Of a DNA stretch of 64,000 nucleotides, positions 50,266-62,824 are shown in pieces (position 1 is the first letter of the stretch; each line of letters starts with the position of its first letter). The notes below the pieces were generated by a model that saw only the letters and a list, made by a program, of their open reading frames with translations, had not been told where the DNA came from and made no database searches. The translations under genes and the position numbers were made by a program. Source of the DNA: Linanthus parryae (taxonomy: Eukaryota > Streptophyta > Magnoliopsida > Ericales > Polemoniaceae); NCBI GenBank assembly GCA_023055425.1, contig JALGPY010000005.1:79029495-79093494 (forward strand). The letters run 5' to 3'.

Positions 50266-53200
50266 CTAGAGCCAATCTGGCGCATCTAGTATGCCTATAG
50301 ATCTGGTGTGCCCTTCATGCTTTCGCTGCGTAAGAGGTTTTGTGAGCGGATCTGAAAGATTGTCATCCGCTGGAATCTTGCACATCTTTACATTTCCTCG
50401 ATCGATCATATCACGAATAAGATGGAATCTCTTAAGTACATGCTTTGATTCCTGGTGTGATCTTGGTTCCTTGGCTTGTGCGATCGCCCCGGAGTTGTCA
50501 TAGTACAACTCTATGGGATCCACGATGCTAGGGACTACACCCAGCTCAGTGATAAACTTCTTTATCCAAACTACCTCTTTTGCTGCTTCCGCAGCAACAA
50601 TGTACTCAGCTTATGTCGTAGAATCAGCAACTGTCCCGTGCTTGGAACTCTTCCAGCTCACAGCTCCTCCATTCAGTCGAAACACGTATCCAGACTGCGA
50701 TCTGTAGTGATCTTTGTCGGTTTGGAAGCTTGCATCAGTGTAACCGATTACACTTAGGTCTTCCTTACCTCCAAATATCAATAAAGTATCCTTAGTTATT
50801 CTCAAGTACTTTAGGATGTTCTTGACAGCAATCCAGTGACTCTCACCCGAATTGGACTGATATCTGCTCACCATACTCAACGCGTATGATACGTCTGGTC
50901 TAGTACACAACATGGCGTACATGATGGATCCTATGGCCGAAGCATAGGGTATACTACTCATGCGGTCCTTCTCAATCTCGTTGGAGGGACAGTCATTCTT
51001 AGAAAGAGTGACTCCATGCGACATGGGCAAGAATCCCTTCCTGGAATCTTGCATCTTGAACCTCTTCAACACCTTGTCTATATATGAACTTTGACTTAGG
51101 TCGAGCAACCTTCTAGATCTATCTATATAGATCTTTATACCAAGTATATAGGTTGCGTCTCCTAATTCCTTCATTGCAAAACACTTTCCTAGCCAATCTT
51201 TAACAGATTGCAAAGTAGGAATGCCGTTGCCAATGATTAGTATGTCATCCACATACAAGACCAGAAATACTACAGAGCTCCCACTAACCTTCTTGTAAAC
51301 ACAAGGATCATCTTCGTTATTGATGAAGCCAAACTCTTTGACCGCATCATCAAAATGCCGATTCCAACTCCTAGAAGCTTGATTTAATCCATAAATGGAT
51401 CTTTGCAGCTTACAGACTTAATTGGCATTCTCTGGATCCTCAAAACCCTCCGGTTGTGTCATGTACACATCCTCGAGGAGGTTCCCATGAAGGAACGCTG
51501 TTTTGACATCCATCAGCCAAAATTTATCGTCGTAGTATGCTGAAATAGCAAGTAGGATTCGAATGGATTTAGTCATGGCAACTGGTGAAAAGGTCTCATC
51601 ATAGTCAATACCATGAATCTGTGTATACCCTTTGGCTACCAATCGCCCCTTATAGGAAACTACCTTTCCATCCATGTCGGTCTTCTTCTTGAAGACCCAC
51701 TTGCACTCTATGGGTCGAGCCCCTTCGGGTGGTTCCACCAAATTCCATACTTTGTTGGTGTACATGGAATCCATTTCGGATCTCATGGCTTCTAGCCACT
51801 TCTTAGAGTCTAGGTTTTTCATGGCCTCTCCGTAGTTTGCAGGCTCATCATCCATGGGTCGTATGTCATTGGGCTCAGTCACGAGAAGTCCATACCTCTC
51901 CGGCTCATGACGCACTCTTCCTGATCTACGGAGTTCCGGTGTTACCTGAACAGGTTCTTCCACAACTACTTGCGGCTCCTGTTCATGTTCCATCATCGGT
52001 TCAGTGATTTGTGGTTCTTGAATCTCTTCAAGTTCTACAGCCCTCCCATTTGCTTCTTTACAGACAAACTCTCTTTCTAGAAACACGCTGGTCCGAGCCA
52101 CAAACTCTTTGTTCTCGGTGGGATTGTAGAAATAATATCCTTTAGTTTCCTTAGGATATCCCACAAATTTACACTTATCCGCTTTGGGCCCGAGCTTGTC
52201 TATTTGTAACATTTTACATAGACATTGCAGCCCCAAATCTTCATAAACGACACTATGGGACGCTTCCCAGTCCATATCTCATATGGTGTCTTCATGACCG
52301 ATTTCGATGGAACACGGTTAATGGTAAAATCTGCCGTCATTAGAGCATGTCCCCAGAATGACATCGGAAGATCCGTTTGAGACATCATAGATCGCACCAT
52401 ATCTAATAGTGTGCGATTCGTCCCTCGGACACGCCATTCCATTGTGGCGTTCCGAGTGGAGTGAGATGGGATACTATCCCACACTCTCCTAGATACTCAT
52501 CAAACTCTTGGCTTAAGTATTCTCCTCCACGATCCGATCATAGAGCCTTAATACTTTTACCAAGTTGCTTCTCTACTTCATTCTTGAATTCTTTGATCAA
52601 TTCAAAGGATTTTGATTTTGCCTTCATAAGGTATACAAATCCATATCTACTGAAATCATCATTAAACGTGATGAAGTAGGTGTAACCACCTCTGGCAGGC
52701 GTGGGGAACGGCCGGCATACATCGGTATGTATAAGTGCCAATAACTCACTAGTCCTCTCACCTTTCTTATGAAAGGGGACTTTGTCATTTTTCCTAATAA
52801 AAAAGATTCACATGTCTCATATGATTCCAAATTAAATGAGTCTAGCAGTCCATCCATATGGAGTTTAGATATGCGTTTCTTATTTATATAGCCTAAATGA
52901 CAATCCCATAGATATGTAGGATTTAAATCGTTAGTTTTAATCCTTTTAGTATTTATGTTATAGATTGGACTATTTAGATCAAGGATATGCAATCCATTAG
53001 ACAAATGCGCACTACAATAGTGCATACTATCAAAATAAATGGAGCAACACTTGTCCTTTATTGAAATAGAAAAACCCTTCTCGTCCAAACAAGAAACGGA
53101 AATAATGTTTCTGCTCATAGCAGGCACATAAAAGCAATTGTATAATTCTAAAATAAGTCCAGAAGGCAAAGATAGCTCATAAACGCCTGCAGCTAATGCA

Positions 53201-53388
53201 ACAACTTTTGCTCCATTCCCGACGCATAGATTTATCTCCCCTTTAGCCAATCTTCTACTTTTCAAATCCTGCACATTTCAACAAATGTGAGAACCACACC
53301 CAGTATCCAATACCCAAAATGAAGAAATAGAAAGATTGAAGTCTATAACATAAATACCTAGTGGTGGTGGAATCACTAGTCCAAGCTT
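50266..53388 (-). pseudogene. Copia pol: protease, integrase, RT, RNase H
   Basis: On the minus strand: WVLDTGCGSHIC (about 53310) is the protease region with D-T-G. The pre-integrase segment and the integrase zinc-binding region follow (53274-52740; TYLWDCHLGYINKKR has Asp where the sister has His). The core has LIHTDVCRPFPT and RNATMEWRVRGTNRTLLDMV. RT (52275-51418 and on) has NKVWNLVEPPEGARPIECKW, MDVKTAFLHGNLLEDVYM and YVDDILIIGNG (about 51250). RNase H (51258-50266) has VIGYTDASFQTDKDHYRSQS and YYDNSGAIAQAKEP. Stops include 51418 and frameshifts near 52200, 52600 and 50600. Confidence 0.88.
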
Positions 53389-54194
53389 CTAATCCTCCAG
53401 ATATTTAGGGCAATTCCTCCTCCAGTGACCCGGCTGGCTGCAGTAGTGACATTCACCTTTAGCCACGCCTCCACTGGGCTTTAGAGCTTCCTTGGATTTC
53501 GCAACTTTCTTGCGCTTTCCTTTGGAAGTAGAGGCAACTCCTTTGCCCTTCTTCCTATGTACCATCATTATGGCCTTGCCCTTGCCTTTGTTGACACTCT
53601 TTTCTGCTGTCTTTAGCATGTTCAACAAGTCTGGCAGAGTCTTACTGATCTCGTTCATATTATAATTCATGATGAACTGATTATAACTGTCAGGCAACGA
53701 TTGCAAGACAAGATCAGTTGCCAAATCTTGGCCATGTAGGAATCCCAGTCTCTCAAGGTTCTCAATGTACCCAATCATTCGGAGTACGCGAGGCCCTACT
53801 GTAATCCCCTCTCCGAGACTACTCTTGAATAATTCTTTACACACCTCGTAGCGCTCATGCCTTGCCTGCTCCTGAAACAATTGTTGCAAGTGTATGATCA
53901 TATCATAGGCTTCTATATTCTCGTGCTACTTCTGAAGCTCAGGTGTCATGGTGCAAAGCATGAGGCAAGTCACGTCATTAGAATCATCAATATGTTCTGA
54001 CGTGCCCTCACATCCGCTAGAACAGACTCATCTTGTGTTGGGGCTGGCATTGGAGTGTCCAAGACGTACAACTTCTTTTCTTGCTTAAGGACAATCCTTA
54101 AGTTTCTGTACCATTCAAGGAAATTCGTTCCAGACAGTTTATCCTTGTCAAGGACATATCGTAGGGATGAAGTCGATGCGTTGTTGATTGCCAT
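53389..54194 (-). pseudogene. Copia gag with zinc knuckle
   Basis: Start ATG at 54194 (MAINNASTSSLRYVLD). LSGTNFLEWYRNLRIVLKQE is the conserved gag opening. A stop or frameshift region at about 53970-53905 splits it. The C-terminal part has ERLGFLHGQDLATDLVLQSL, a Lys-rich region and the knuckle CHYCSQPGHWRRNC (about 53450-53410) with all ligands. It ends at a TAG at 53389, where the sister copy has an in-frame sense codon, so gag and pol were probably one polyprotein. Confidence 0.85.
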
Positions 54195-55751
54195 TTGGAA
54201 ATCGAGAAATGTGCAATTTTTGTATTTTGAACAATTTTAACTATATTCAATAACGGCTAGATTATCAAATATAGCTCCCACTATTTCTCTGGGATTAATA
54301 GCCCTCACCATTAATGCGGAAAATATCATTATATTTTCTAGTAGGTTCAAGATCCCTTTTTCACTTCTTTTTGATCTTGCTTTGGCAAGTCACCCAAGAA
54401 TAGGTTATTTAGGTAGGAACCGTTCCAATTGCATCCCATGCAACTCTTGGTCCAATTAGGTGAATAACTCTTTATTCATTATCCATTGGATAACGCACAA
54501 TTGTCATGCCTCTAGGCTCATCAATCCAATTGAGTCTTACCCAGTTGCGTCCAACCTCTTGCTTCAACATACACACATTACTAGCTTGTGTCGTCCTCAA
54601 CACGTCATGGTAAATTAAAATCGCCTTGCTTTGGCAAGCCCGAGTTTTAATAAACCTTGATCATGAAGGGTTTTTTGGCAAGAGGAGGCAAAACGCAATA
54701 TTTAATTGAGGGATTTAATTTTCTTAATTTGTTTGGTTGATCCAATCAACATGATCTACTTATTTGGATTTGGGAATCCACAATAAAAGACCATTCCTGT
54801 TTATTATTATCTTGTTAATGATTTGCTAGTATCGCCATACACACAAAAATAAATAACAAGACATAAATAATAAAAATCCACAAAATAAAAAAAATGTGGC
54901 ATGGATATGGCCCCTAGACTAAGATATTATCAAGCCAATGATAATATCCAATTACCCTAGAGTGACAAGCTCATCTCCATGTGCTCCACCATAGCCGTGC
55001 GCCTAGGGGATATCTTCTTTGTCTTTTGGCTTCTTTGGTCTTCCGGTCATCTTCTCCAAGCTCTTGGCTATCATCTAAATATTTCTAATTCTATCCTAAC
55101 ATCTAGAATAAATAAATAATAAAAGCCTCACATGTCGAGGAGAAAAGGCGACTCGCAGGCCGTAAAACTTAATTAATTATTACATTAATTTGATCAGCTC
55201 GCAGGGTGTAAACCAAACCACAAAGCAATTAAACATCCACAATCTAGGCCATACCCATCCACCAAGAAACAAAGCACATAATACACTTAAAACCAATTTT
55301 TAACGCGCTTGTTCAATTTTAATTGAATTGGGTAATTAGGGTTACAACGGTCCAAGGGGTCCAACCTAAGCCTTGGCCGAACCCCAAGGATCGCCGCCCG
55401 CCACTTGGGCCCGGCCCAAGGCCGGCCGCCTCATGTGACCCGAGGCCCTTGCTTGGCGCGCAAGGAAGGGGGCGGATGGCTAGGTTTTCCATAAAATTTT
55501 TTCCAAAATTGAAAACTCCTTTTCAACTATGTGCCCATGAACCCTAATTTTTCAAGAACCCAATAATTCACATCTTATGTGATTAAACGCACCAATTCTA
55601 ACATCCAATGTTAAATCATATCTTTTTTATATTGAATCAAAATCAATTTGAATCTACTATGTCAATTTATTTCAGTTTTCGCGTAATAATAACAACACGG
55701 TGTATAAACTGAAATCGTAACACATAAAATCATGTTATGCACTACGACATG
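54195..55751 (-). other. Long untranslated leader of the Angela-like element
   Basis: About 1.56 kb separate the primer site from gag, with no convincing ORF. Long leaders are known in BARE/Angela elements. A GC-rich patch occurs at 55380-55480. Confidence 0.7.
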
Positions 55752-55765
55752 TGGCTCTGATACCA
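55752..55765 (-). other. Primer binding site (initiator tRNA-Met type)
   Basis: Minus TGGTATCAGAGCCA, one base inside the 5' LTR. Confidence 0.92.
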
Positions 55766-55766
55766 C

Positions 55767-57198
55767 TGTTGGGTTTTGACGTAGGTAACGTAGCGGAATA
55801 ACAAAAATTTAATCCCACTCAAAGCCCACCAAGGATCACAGGAAGAGACATCATAACATGATAAGAGACATAGTGATTGTGTACCTTTTAGTTTGAGAGA
55901 TCCTACGAAGAATGATGTCCTTGTCTCTACGGTTGATCCACGTATAGAGGTGAGATCTAGATTCTTCCTTCTCAAGTGCTAGCCTGGATCGGAGGAAGAG
56001 GGAAGAACGAATCAAGCAACGAGGGACAAAATGAGGGTTTTGGGCCTCCTCTTTGGCGCCGACGAGAAGGGGGCGGACGGCTTAGGGGCGGCGGCCCCTA
56101 AGCTTTTTCTTGCTCTCTTTCTTTTGCTTTATCCCACTCTCTTGTGTTATGTCAAATAACATTAAGTGGGAAGGAAGCTAGAGCCTCCTTTATATAGTCC
56201 AACAACTCCTTGTTAACTACATAAAGGTCCCTCCTAGTTCTACATGAACTTGGATTATTCCCTTCCTTGCATATTAGTCCTACTAAATTTTCAAGGTGTT
56301 GCAAATGATCCTTATTATTAATTAATCATATTAATTAATCCCAAATCTAGTTCTACTCTATTTGACGCGTGACCCCATAGGTTTCTACTTAGTTGGTAGT
56401 AACTTATTACTAACATGGAGCGGTGTCTAGCAACACATCCATGCCACCCAACTAATATAAATAGTCAGTGATCCCGACAAACCTCTTGTACCCAATATCT
56501 CATATTTCACTATCCCTTTGTCTCCATATTCGGATCGGAAACGAGACATAAATAGTCACACTCGTATATCCAATCCATAGTTCCTCGATCCTGGGAATAT
56601 GCTTATGCAAGCCGATAACATCAATATCTCCATATTGATTTATCTGAGTCTGGCCAGACATTCAATAAGCCTCATCCCTCGAATGGCATTGGATATTTAC
56701 TCCCATTATGTGGGAGGGAAAAACCCTATCTACATCACTACGATCTCTAAGCTTGCTTCCTATCATGCCCGATAGCTATCTTTATAATTACCCAGTTACA
56801 GTGTAACGTTTGATAACATCAAAGCACAATATTTCACAACTAGAGTATCTAGTGACTTCAAGTCTAAGGATTGAAATTATATTAGCACTACGAGAAGCGA
56901 TTGTGACTTTAACATAATCTAATGTATCCTTCTCGTTGTGGTTCAATCTAGTATGCCATTACTCCTAATGCATACCCATGTGTTAGACTTGATATCTCCG
57001 TATCAGTCTACCCACATACTAGTCTATATTTGATCGTCCTATTAATCAATATAGTGGAGTAGAGATATTTAAGATAAACAACACGTTGTATATAAGGACT
57101 TCATTATATTAAAATCACAATATACAATAAATGATATTCTAGCCAATAACAATGTTCATACTGAATATTAGATTGCCTCCAGGGCATCTATTCCAACA
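55767..57198 (-). repeat. 5' LTR of the minus-strand Angela-like element
   Basis: Plus TGTTGGGTTTTGAC to CTATTCCAACA, 1432 bp, matching 48831-50251. Its start lies only 506 bp from the start of the plus-strand element's 5' LTR, head to head. Confidence 0.92.
56189..56196 (-). promoter_or_regulatory. TATA box of the minus-strand Angela 5' LTR
   Basis: Minus TATATAAA, conserved at the same LTR position in 49256-49263, 58696-58703 and 63830-63837, inside the shared context GGA.TATATAAAGGAGGCTC. Confidence 0.6.
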
Positions 57199-57704
57199 AT
57201 TCCAATGTATCTTTTCCTTACTAAGTCTCTGCAAAGACCCTTAGTAAATGGATCAGCTAAGTTTTTGCTTGACCGAACATAAATTATGGCATCGGTTGTG
57301 GCCACAACTTTAAATGGAATAGCAGATTTCTCAGCCATTATGATTCTTTGCCTGGAGCCGCTAAAGCAATAAATTCTGACTCCATCGTTGAATGAAAGAT
57401 ACATGTCTGTTTCTTGGAACCCCAAGAGGCTGCTCCTCCTCCAATCATAAAGATCCAGCCAAAAGTTACCTTATTGTCACTCGCGCCAGTTATCCAACTA
57501 GCGTCTGTGTAACCCTCTAATACTGTTGGGAAGTTATTATAAAATAATCTCAAGTTGGAAGTCTGTTTTAGATAACCGAGAATTATACCAACAGCTTTCC
57601 AATGCATGGTCTAGATTACTTGTGTATCTAGCGAGTTTACAAACTGCGAAGGAAATATCAGGTCAAGTGCAATGCATTGCATCTATCAAACTCCCAATGA
57701 CACT
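57199..57704 (-). pseudogene. Copia complex, copy C, right part: RNase H fragment
   Basis: On the minus strand, LKQTSNLRLFYNNFPTVLEG and [19 protein letters not shown] (57607-57338) plus the C-terminal VRSSKNLADPFTKGL (about 57240) are RNase H. The equivalent C-terminal end is lost in copies A and B near 42480. It is cut at 57704 by the plus-strand Angela element. Confidence 0.8.
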
Positions 57705-59120
57705 TGTTAGAATGGATGCCCTAGAGGCAATCTTATATTTAGTATGAACATTGTTATTGGCTAGAATATTCATTTATTATAAATTGTGATATTTAATAAA
57801 ATGAAGTCTTTAGATACAATGTGTTGTTTATCTTAAATATCCCTAGTACACTATATTTATTAGTAGGACGATCAAATATTGACTAGTATGTGGGTAGATT
57901 GATATGGAGATATGAAGTCTAACACATGGGTATGCATTAAGGGTAATGACATACTGGATTGACCCACAATGAGAAGGATACATTAGATTATGTTAAGTCA
58001 CAATCGCTTCTCGCAGTGCTTATATAACTGCAATCCTTAGACTTGAAGTCACTAGATACTATAGTTGTGAAATATTGTACTTTGATGTTGTCAAACGTTA
58101 CACGTAACTAGGTGACTATAAAGGTAGTTATCGGGCACGATAGGAAGCAAGCTTAGCAATCGTAGTGATGTAGATAGGATTTGTCCCTCCCACACATTGG
58201 GAGTAAATATCCACGGTTACTCGAGGGATGAGGCTTATTGAATGTCTTACCAGACTCAGATAAATCAATATAGAGATATTGATGTTATTTGCTTGCATAA
58301 GATCGAGGAACTATGGATTGGATATACGAGTGTGACTATTCATGTCTCGTGTCCAATTTGGATATGGAGACAAAGGGATAGTTCAATATGATATATTGGG
58401 CACAAGAGATTTTTCGGGATCACTGACTATTTCTATTAGTTGGGTGGCATGGATGTGTTGCTAGACACCGCTCTATGTTAGTAATAAGTTGCTACCAACT
58501 AAGTAGAAACCTATGGGTTCACACGTCAAATAGAGTAGAACTAGATTTGGGATTAATTAATATGATTAATTAATAAGAAGATCATTATGCAACACCTTGC
58601 AAACTTAGTAGGACTAATTTGTAAAGGAATGGACTAATTCAAGTTCATGTAGAACTAGGAAGGACTTTTATGGAAACAACAAGGAGTTGTTGGAGTATAT
58701 AAAGGAGGCTCTAGCTTCCTTCCCACCAGGTGTGAATGTTATTAGACATAACACAAGAGAGTGGTAGAGAGCAAAAGAGAGAGAGAGGGCAAGACAAGCC
58801 TAGAGGCCGACCGCCCCTTCCCGTCGGCGCCAAGAGGAGGGTCGAACCCCTCCTTGTCCCTCGTTGCTTCAATTCCTTCTTCCATCTTCCTCCGATTCAA
58901 GCTAGCACTTTTTGAAGGAAGAATCTAGATCTCACCTCTAGACGTGGATCTACCATAGAGACGAGGACATGATTCTTCGTGTGATCTCTCAAACCAAAAA
59001 GGTACACAATTACTATGTCTCTTATCATATTATGATATCTCTTCCTGACGATCCGTGGTGGGCTTTGAGTAGGATTAAATTTTTGTTATTCCGTTGTGTT
59101 ACGTACGTCAAAACCCAATA
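57705..59120 (+). repeat. 5' LTR of the plus-strand Angela-like element
   Basis: TGTTAGAATGGATGCCCTAG to CAAAACCCAATA, 1416 bp. Both termini have single changes from the family (TGTTGGAATAG and CCAACA). Confidence 0.92.
58696..58703 (+). promoter_or_regulatory. TATA box of the plus-strand Angela 5' LTR
   Basis: TATATAAA in the conserved context GTTGGAGTATATAAAGGAGG, about 990 bp into the LTR. Confidence 0.6.
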
Positions 59121-59121
59121 G

Positions 59122-59135
59122 TGGTATCAGAGCCA
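59122..59135 (+). other. Primer binding site (initiator tRNA-Met type)
   Basis: TGGTATCAGAGCCA, one base after the LTR. Confidence 0.92.
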
Positions 59136-59351
59136 CAGGTCGTAGAGCATAACATGATTTTATGTGTTACGACTTCAGTTTATACACCGTATTATTGTTA
59201 CTACGCGAAAACTGAAAAAATAATTGGCATAGTAGATGCAAATTGAATTTAATTCAATATAAACAAGATCTAATTTAACATTGGATGTTAGAATTGGTGA
59301 GTTTAATCACATAGGATGTGAATTATTGGGTTCTTAAAAAATTAGGGTTCA

Positions 59352-62300
59352 TTGGCAACTGATCTTGTCTTGCAATCGTTGCCTGACAGTTATAATCAGT
59401 TCATAATGAACTATAATATGAACGAGATCAGCAAGACTCTGCCAGACTTGTTGAACATGCTAAAGACAGCGGAACAGAGCGTCATCAAAGGCAAGGGCAA
59501 AGCCATAATGATGGTACATAGGAAGAAGGGAAAAGGAGTTGCCTCTACTTCCAAAGGAAAGCGCAAGAAAGTTGCGAAATCCAAGGAAGCCCTAAAGCCT
59601 AGTGGAGGCGTGGCTAAAGGTGAATGTCACTACTGCAGCCAGCCGGGTCACTGGAGGAGAAATTTCCCTAAATATCTGGAGGATAAGAAGCTTGGAATAG
59701 TGATTCCACCACCACCAGGTATTTATGTTGTAGACGCCAATCTTTCTATTTCTTCATCTTGGGTATTGGATACTGGATGTGGTTCTCACATTTGTCGAAA
59801 TGTGCAGGATTTGTAAAGAAGTAGAAGATTGAGTAAAGGGGAGATAGATCTGCGCGTCGGGAATGGAGCAAGAACTGCTGCATTAGTTGTACGCGTTTAT
59901 GAGCTATCTTTGCCTTCTGGACTTATTTTAGAATTAGGCAATTCCTTTTATGTGCCTGCTATGAGCAGAAACATTATTTCCGTTTCTTGTTTGGACGAGA
60001 AGGGTTTTTCTATTTCAATAAAGGACAAGTGTTGCTCCATTTATTTTGATAGTATGCACTACTGTAGTGCGCGTTTGTCTAATGGATTGTATATCCTTGA
60101 TCTAAATAGTCCAATCTATAACATAAATACTAAAAGAATTAAAACTAATGATTTAAATCCTACATATCTATGGCACTGTCGTTTAGGCCATATAAATGAG
60201 AAACGCATATCTAGACTCCATAAGGATGGACTTCTATACTCATTTGATTTAGAATCATATGAGACATGTGAATCTTGTTTATTAGGAAAAATGACAAAGT
60301 CCCCTTTCAATAAGAAAGGAGAGAGGACTAGTGAGTTATTAGCACTCATACATACCGATGTATGCAGACCATTTCCCACGCCTGCCAGAGGTGGTTACAC
60401 CTACTTCATAACATTTACTGATGATTTCAGTAGATATGAATTTGTATACCTTATGAAGGCCAAATCCGAATCCTTTGAATTGTTCAAGGAATTCAAGAAT
60501 TAAGTAGAGAAGCAACTTGGTAAAAGTATTAAAGCTCTACGATATAATCGTGGAGGAGAATACTAAAGCCAAGAGTTTGATGAGTATCTTAGAGAGTGTG
60601 GGATAGTATCCCATCTTACTCCACCTGTAACGCCACAATGAAATGGCGTATCCGAGAGGAGGAATCGCACACTATTAGATATGGTGCGATCTATGATGTC
60701 TCAAACATATCTTCCGATATCAGTTTGGGAACATGCTCTAATGACGACAGCTTTTACCATTAGCCGTGTTCCATCCAAATCAGTCACGAAGACACCATAT
60801 GAGATATGGACTGGAAAGCGTCCCATAGTGTCGTTTATGAGGATTTGGGGCTGCGATGTCTATGTAAAGCGTTTACAAACAGACAAGCTCGGGCCCAAGG
60901 CGAATAAGTGTAAATTTGTGGGATATCCTAAGGTAACTAAAGGATATTTTTTCTACAATCCCACCAAGAACAAAGTGTTTTTTTCTCGGACCGGCGTGTT
61001 TCTAGAAAGAGAGTTTTTCTCTAAAGAAGCAAGTCGGAGGGCTGTAGAACTTGAAGAAATTCAAGAACCACAAATCACTGAACTGATGATGGAACATGAG
61101 CACGAACCGCAAGCAGTTGTGGAAGAACCTTTTCAGGTAACACAGGAACTCCGTAGATCAGGGAGAGTGCGTCATGAGCCAGAGAAATATGGACTTCTCG
61201 TGACTGAGCCCGATGATGTACCTCTCATGGATAATGAGCCTGCTACCTATGGAGAGGCCATGAAAGGCCTAGACTCTAAGAAGTGGCTAGAAGCCATGAG
61301 ATCCGAAATGGATTCCATGTACAACAACAAAGTATGGACTTTAGTGGAACCACCTGAAGGGGCTCGGCCCATAGGGTGCAAGTGGGTCTTCAAGAAGAAT
61401 ACCGACATGGATGGCAACATAGTTGCCTATAATGGGCGATTGGTAGCCAAAGGGTATAGACAGATTCATGGTATTGACTATGATGAGACCTTTTCAACAG
61501 TCTCCATGACTAAATCCATTCGAATCCTACTTGCTATTGCAGCATACTACAACTATGAGATTTGGCATATGGATGTCAAAACAGCGTTCCTTTATGGGAA
61601 CATCCTTGAGGATGTGTACATGACACAACCAGAGGGTTTTGAGGATCCAGAGAATGCCAACAAATTCTGTAAGTTGCAAAGATCCATCTATGGATTAAAG
61701 CAAGCTTCCAGGAGCTGGAATCGACATCTTGATGACGCAGTCAAAGAGTTTGACTTCATCAAGAACGAAGATGAGCCTTGTGTTTACAAGAAGGTTAGTG
61801 GGAGCTCTGTAGTATTTATGGTCTTGTATGTGGATGACATATTAGTCATTGGAAATGACATTCCTACTTTGTAATATGTTAAAGATTGGCTAGGAAAGTG
61901 TTTTGCAATGAAGGACATAGGAGACGCAGCCTACATACTTGGTATAAAGATCTATAGAGATAGATCTAGAAGGTTGCTCGGCCTAAGTCAAAGTACATAT
62001 ATAGACAAGTTGTTGAAGAGGTTCAACATGCAAGATTCCAAGAAGGGATTCTTTCCCATGTCGCATGGAGTCACTCTTTCTAAGAATGACTGTCCCTCAA
62101 TGAGATTTAGAAGGACCGCGTGAGTAGGATACCCTTCGGCCATGGGATCCATTATGTACGCCATGTTGTCTACTAGACCAGACGTATCATATGCGTTAAG
62201 TATGGTGAGAAGATATCAGTGCAATCCGGGTGAGAGTCACTGGATTGCTGTCAAGAACATCCTAAAGTACTTGAGAAGATCTAAGGATGCATTCTTGATA

Positions 62301-62807
62301 TTTGGAGGTAAGGAAGAGCTAAGTGTAATTGGTTACACTGATGCAAGCTTCCAAACCGACAAAGATGACTACAGATCACAGTCTGGATACGTGTTTTGCC
62401 TGAATGGAGGAGCTGTGAGCTGGAAGAGTTCCAAGCAAGGGACAGTTGCTGATTCTGCAACAGAAGCTGAGTACATTGCTGATGCGGAAGCAGCAAAAGA
62501 GGCAGTTTGGATAAAGAATTTTATCACTGAGCTCGGTGTGGTCCCTAGCATCGTGGATCCCATAGAGTTGTACTGTGAAAACTCTGGGGCGATCGCACAA
62601 GCCATGAAACCGATATCACACCAGAAATCAAAGCATGTACTTAGGAGATTCCATCTTATTTGTGATATGATTGATTGAGGAGATGTGAAGATGTGCAAGA
62701 TTCCAACGGATGACAATCTTTCAGATCCGCTCACAAAATCTCTTGCGCAGCGAAAGTATGAAGGGCCTGCCAGATCTATAGGCATACGAGATGCACCAGA
62801 TTGGCTC
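59352..62807 (+). pseudogene. Copia gag-pol polyprotein, N-terminally deleted
   Basis: Homology starts at LATDLVLQSLPDSYNQFIMN, fused to leader sequence at about 59351. The zinc knuckle CHYCSQPGHWRRNF (about 59625-59665) has lost its last Cys. Protease has LDTGCGSHIC. Integrase has LWHCRLGHINEKRISRLH and HTDVCRPFPTPARGGY. RT has NKVWTLVEPPEGARPIGCKW, MDVKTAFLYGN and YVDDILVIGND (about 61830). RNase H has YTDASFQTDKDDYRSQSGY and YCENSGAIAQAM, where the active-site D is E. One frame runs throughout, broken by stops at 59814, 60501, about 60559, about 60639, 61872 and 62676 and by a compensated indel pair at 62096-62135. Confidence 0.9.
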
Positions 62808-62813
62808 TAGTGC

Positions 62814-62824
62814 AAGTGGGAGAC
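62814..62824 (+). other. Polypurine tract of the plus-strand Angela-like element
   Basis: AAGTGGGAGAC directly before the 3' LTR. Confidence 0.88.

Larger units (their letters stand above)
48831..57198 (-). mobile_element. Angela-like Copia retrotransposon, minus strand, 8.4 kb
   Basis: LTRs of about 1.42 kb bound it, with flanks AATCC (48826-48830) and ATTCC (57199-57203); the uninterrupted site in copies A and B reads CCCATTCCAC, so the duplication is ATTCC with one change. It has a PPT, gag, pol, a 1.56-kb leader and a primer site. The long LTR beginning TGTTGGAATAGATGCCCTA and the long leader fit the BARE/Angela group. gag and pol carry several stops. Confidence 0.92.

Noticed and set aside
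62281..62785. Minus-strand ORFs opposite the RNase H of the plus-strand Angela-like element
   Set aside because: They are antisense to a well-supported RNase H frame and mirror similar shadows at 50291-50757.
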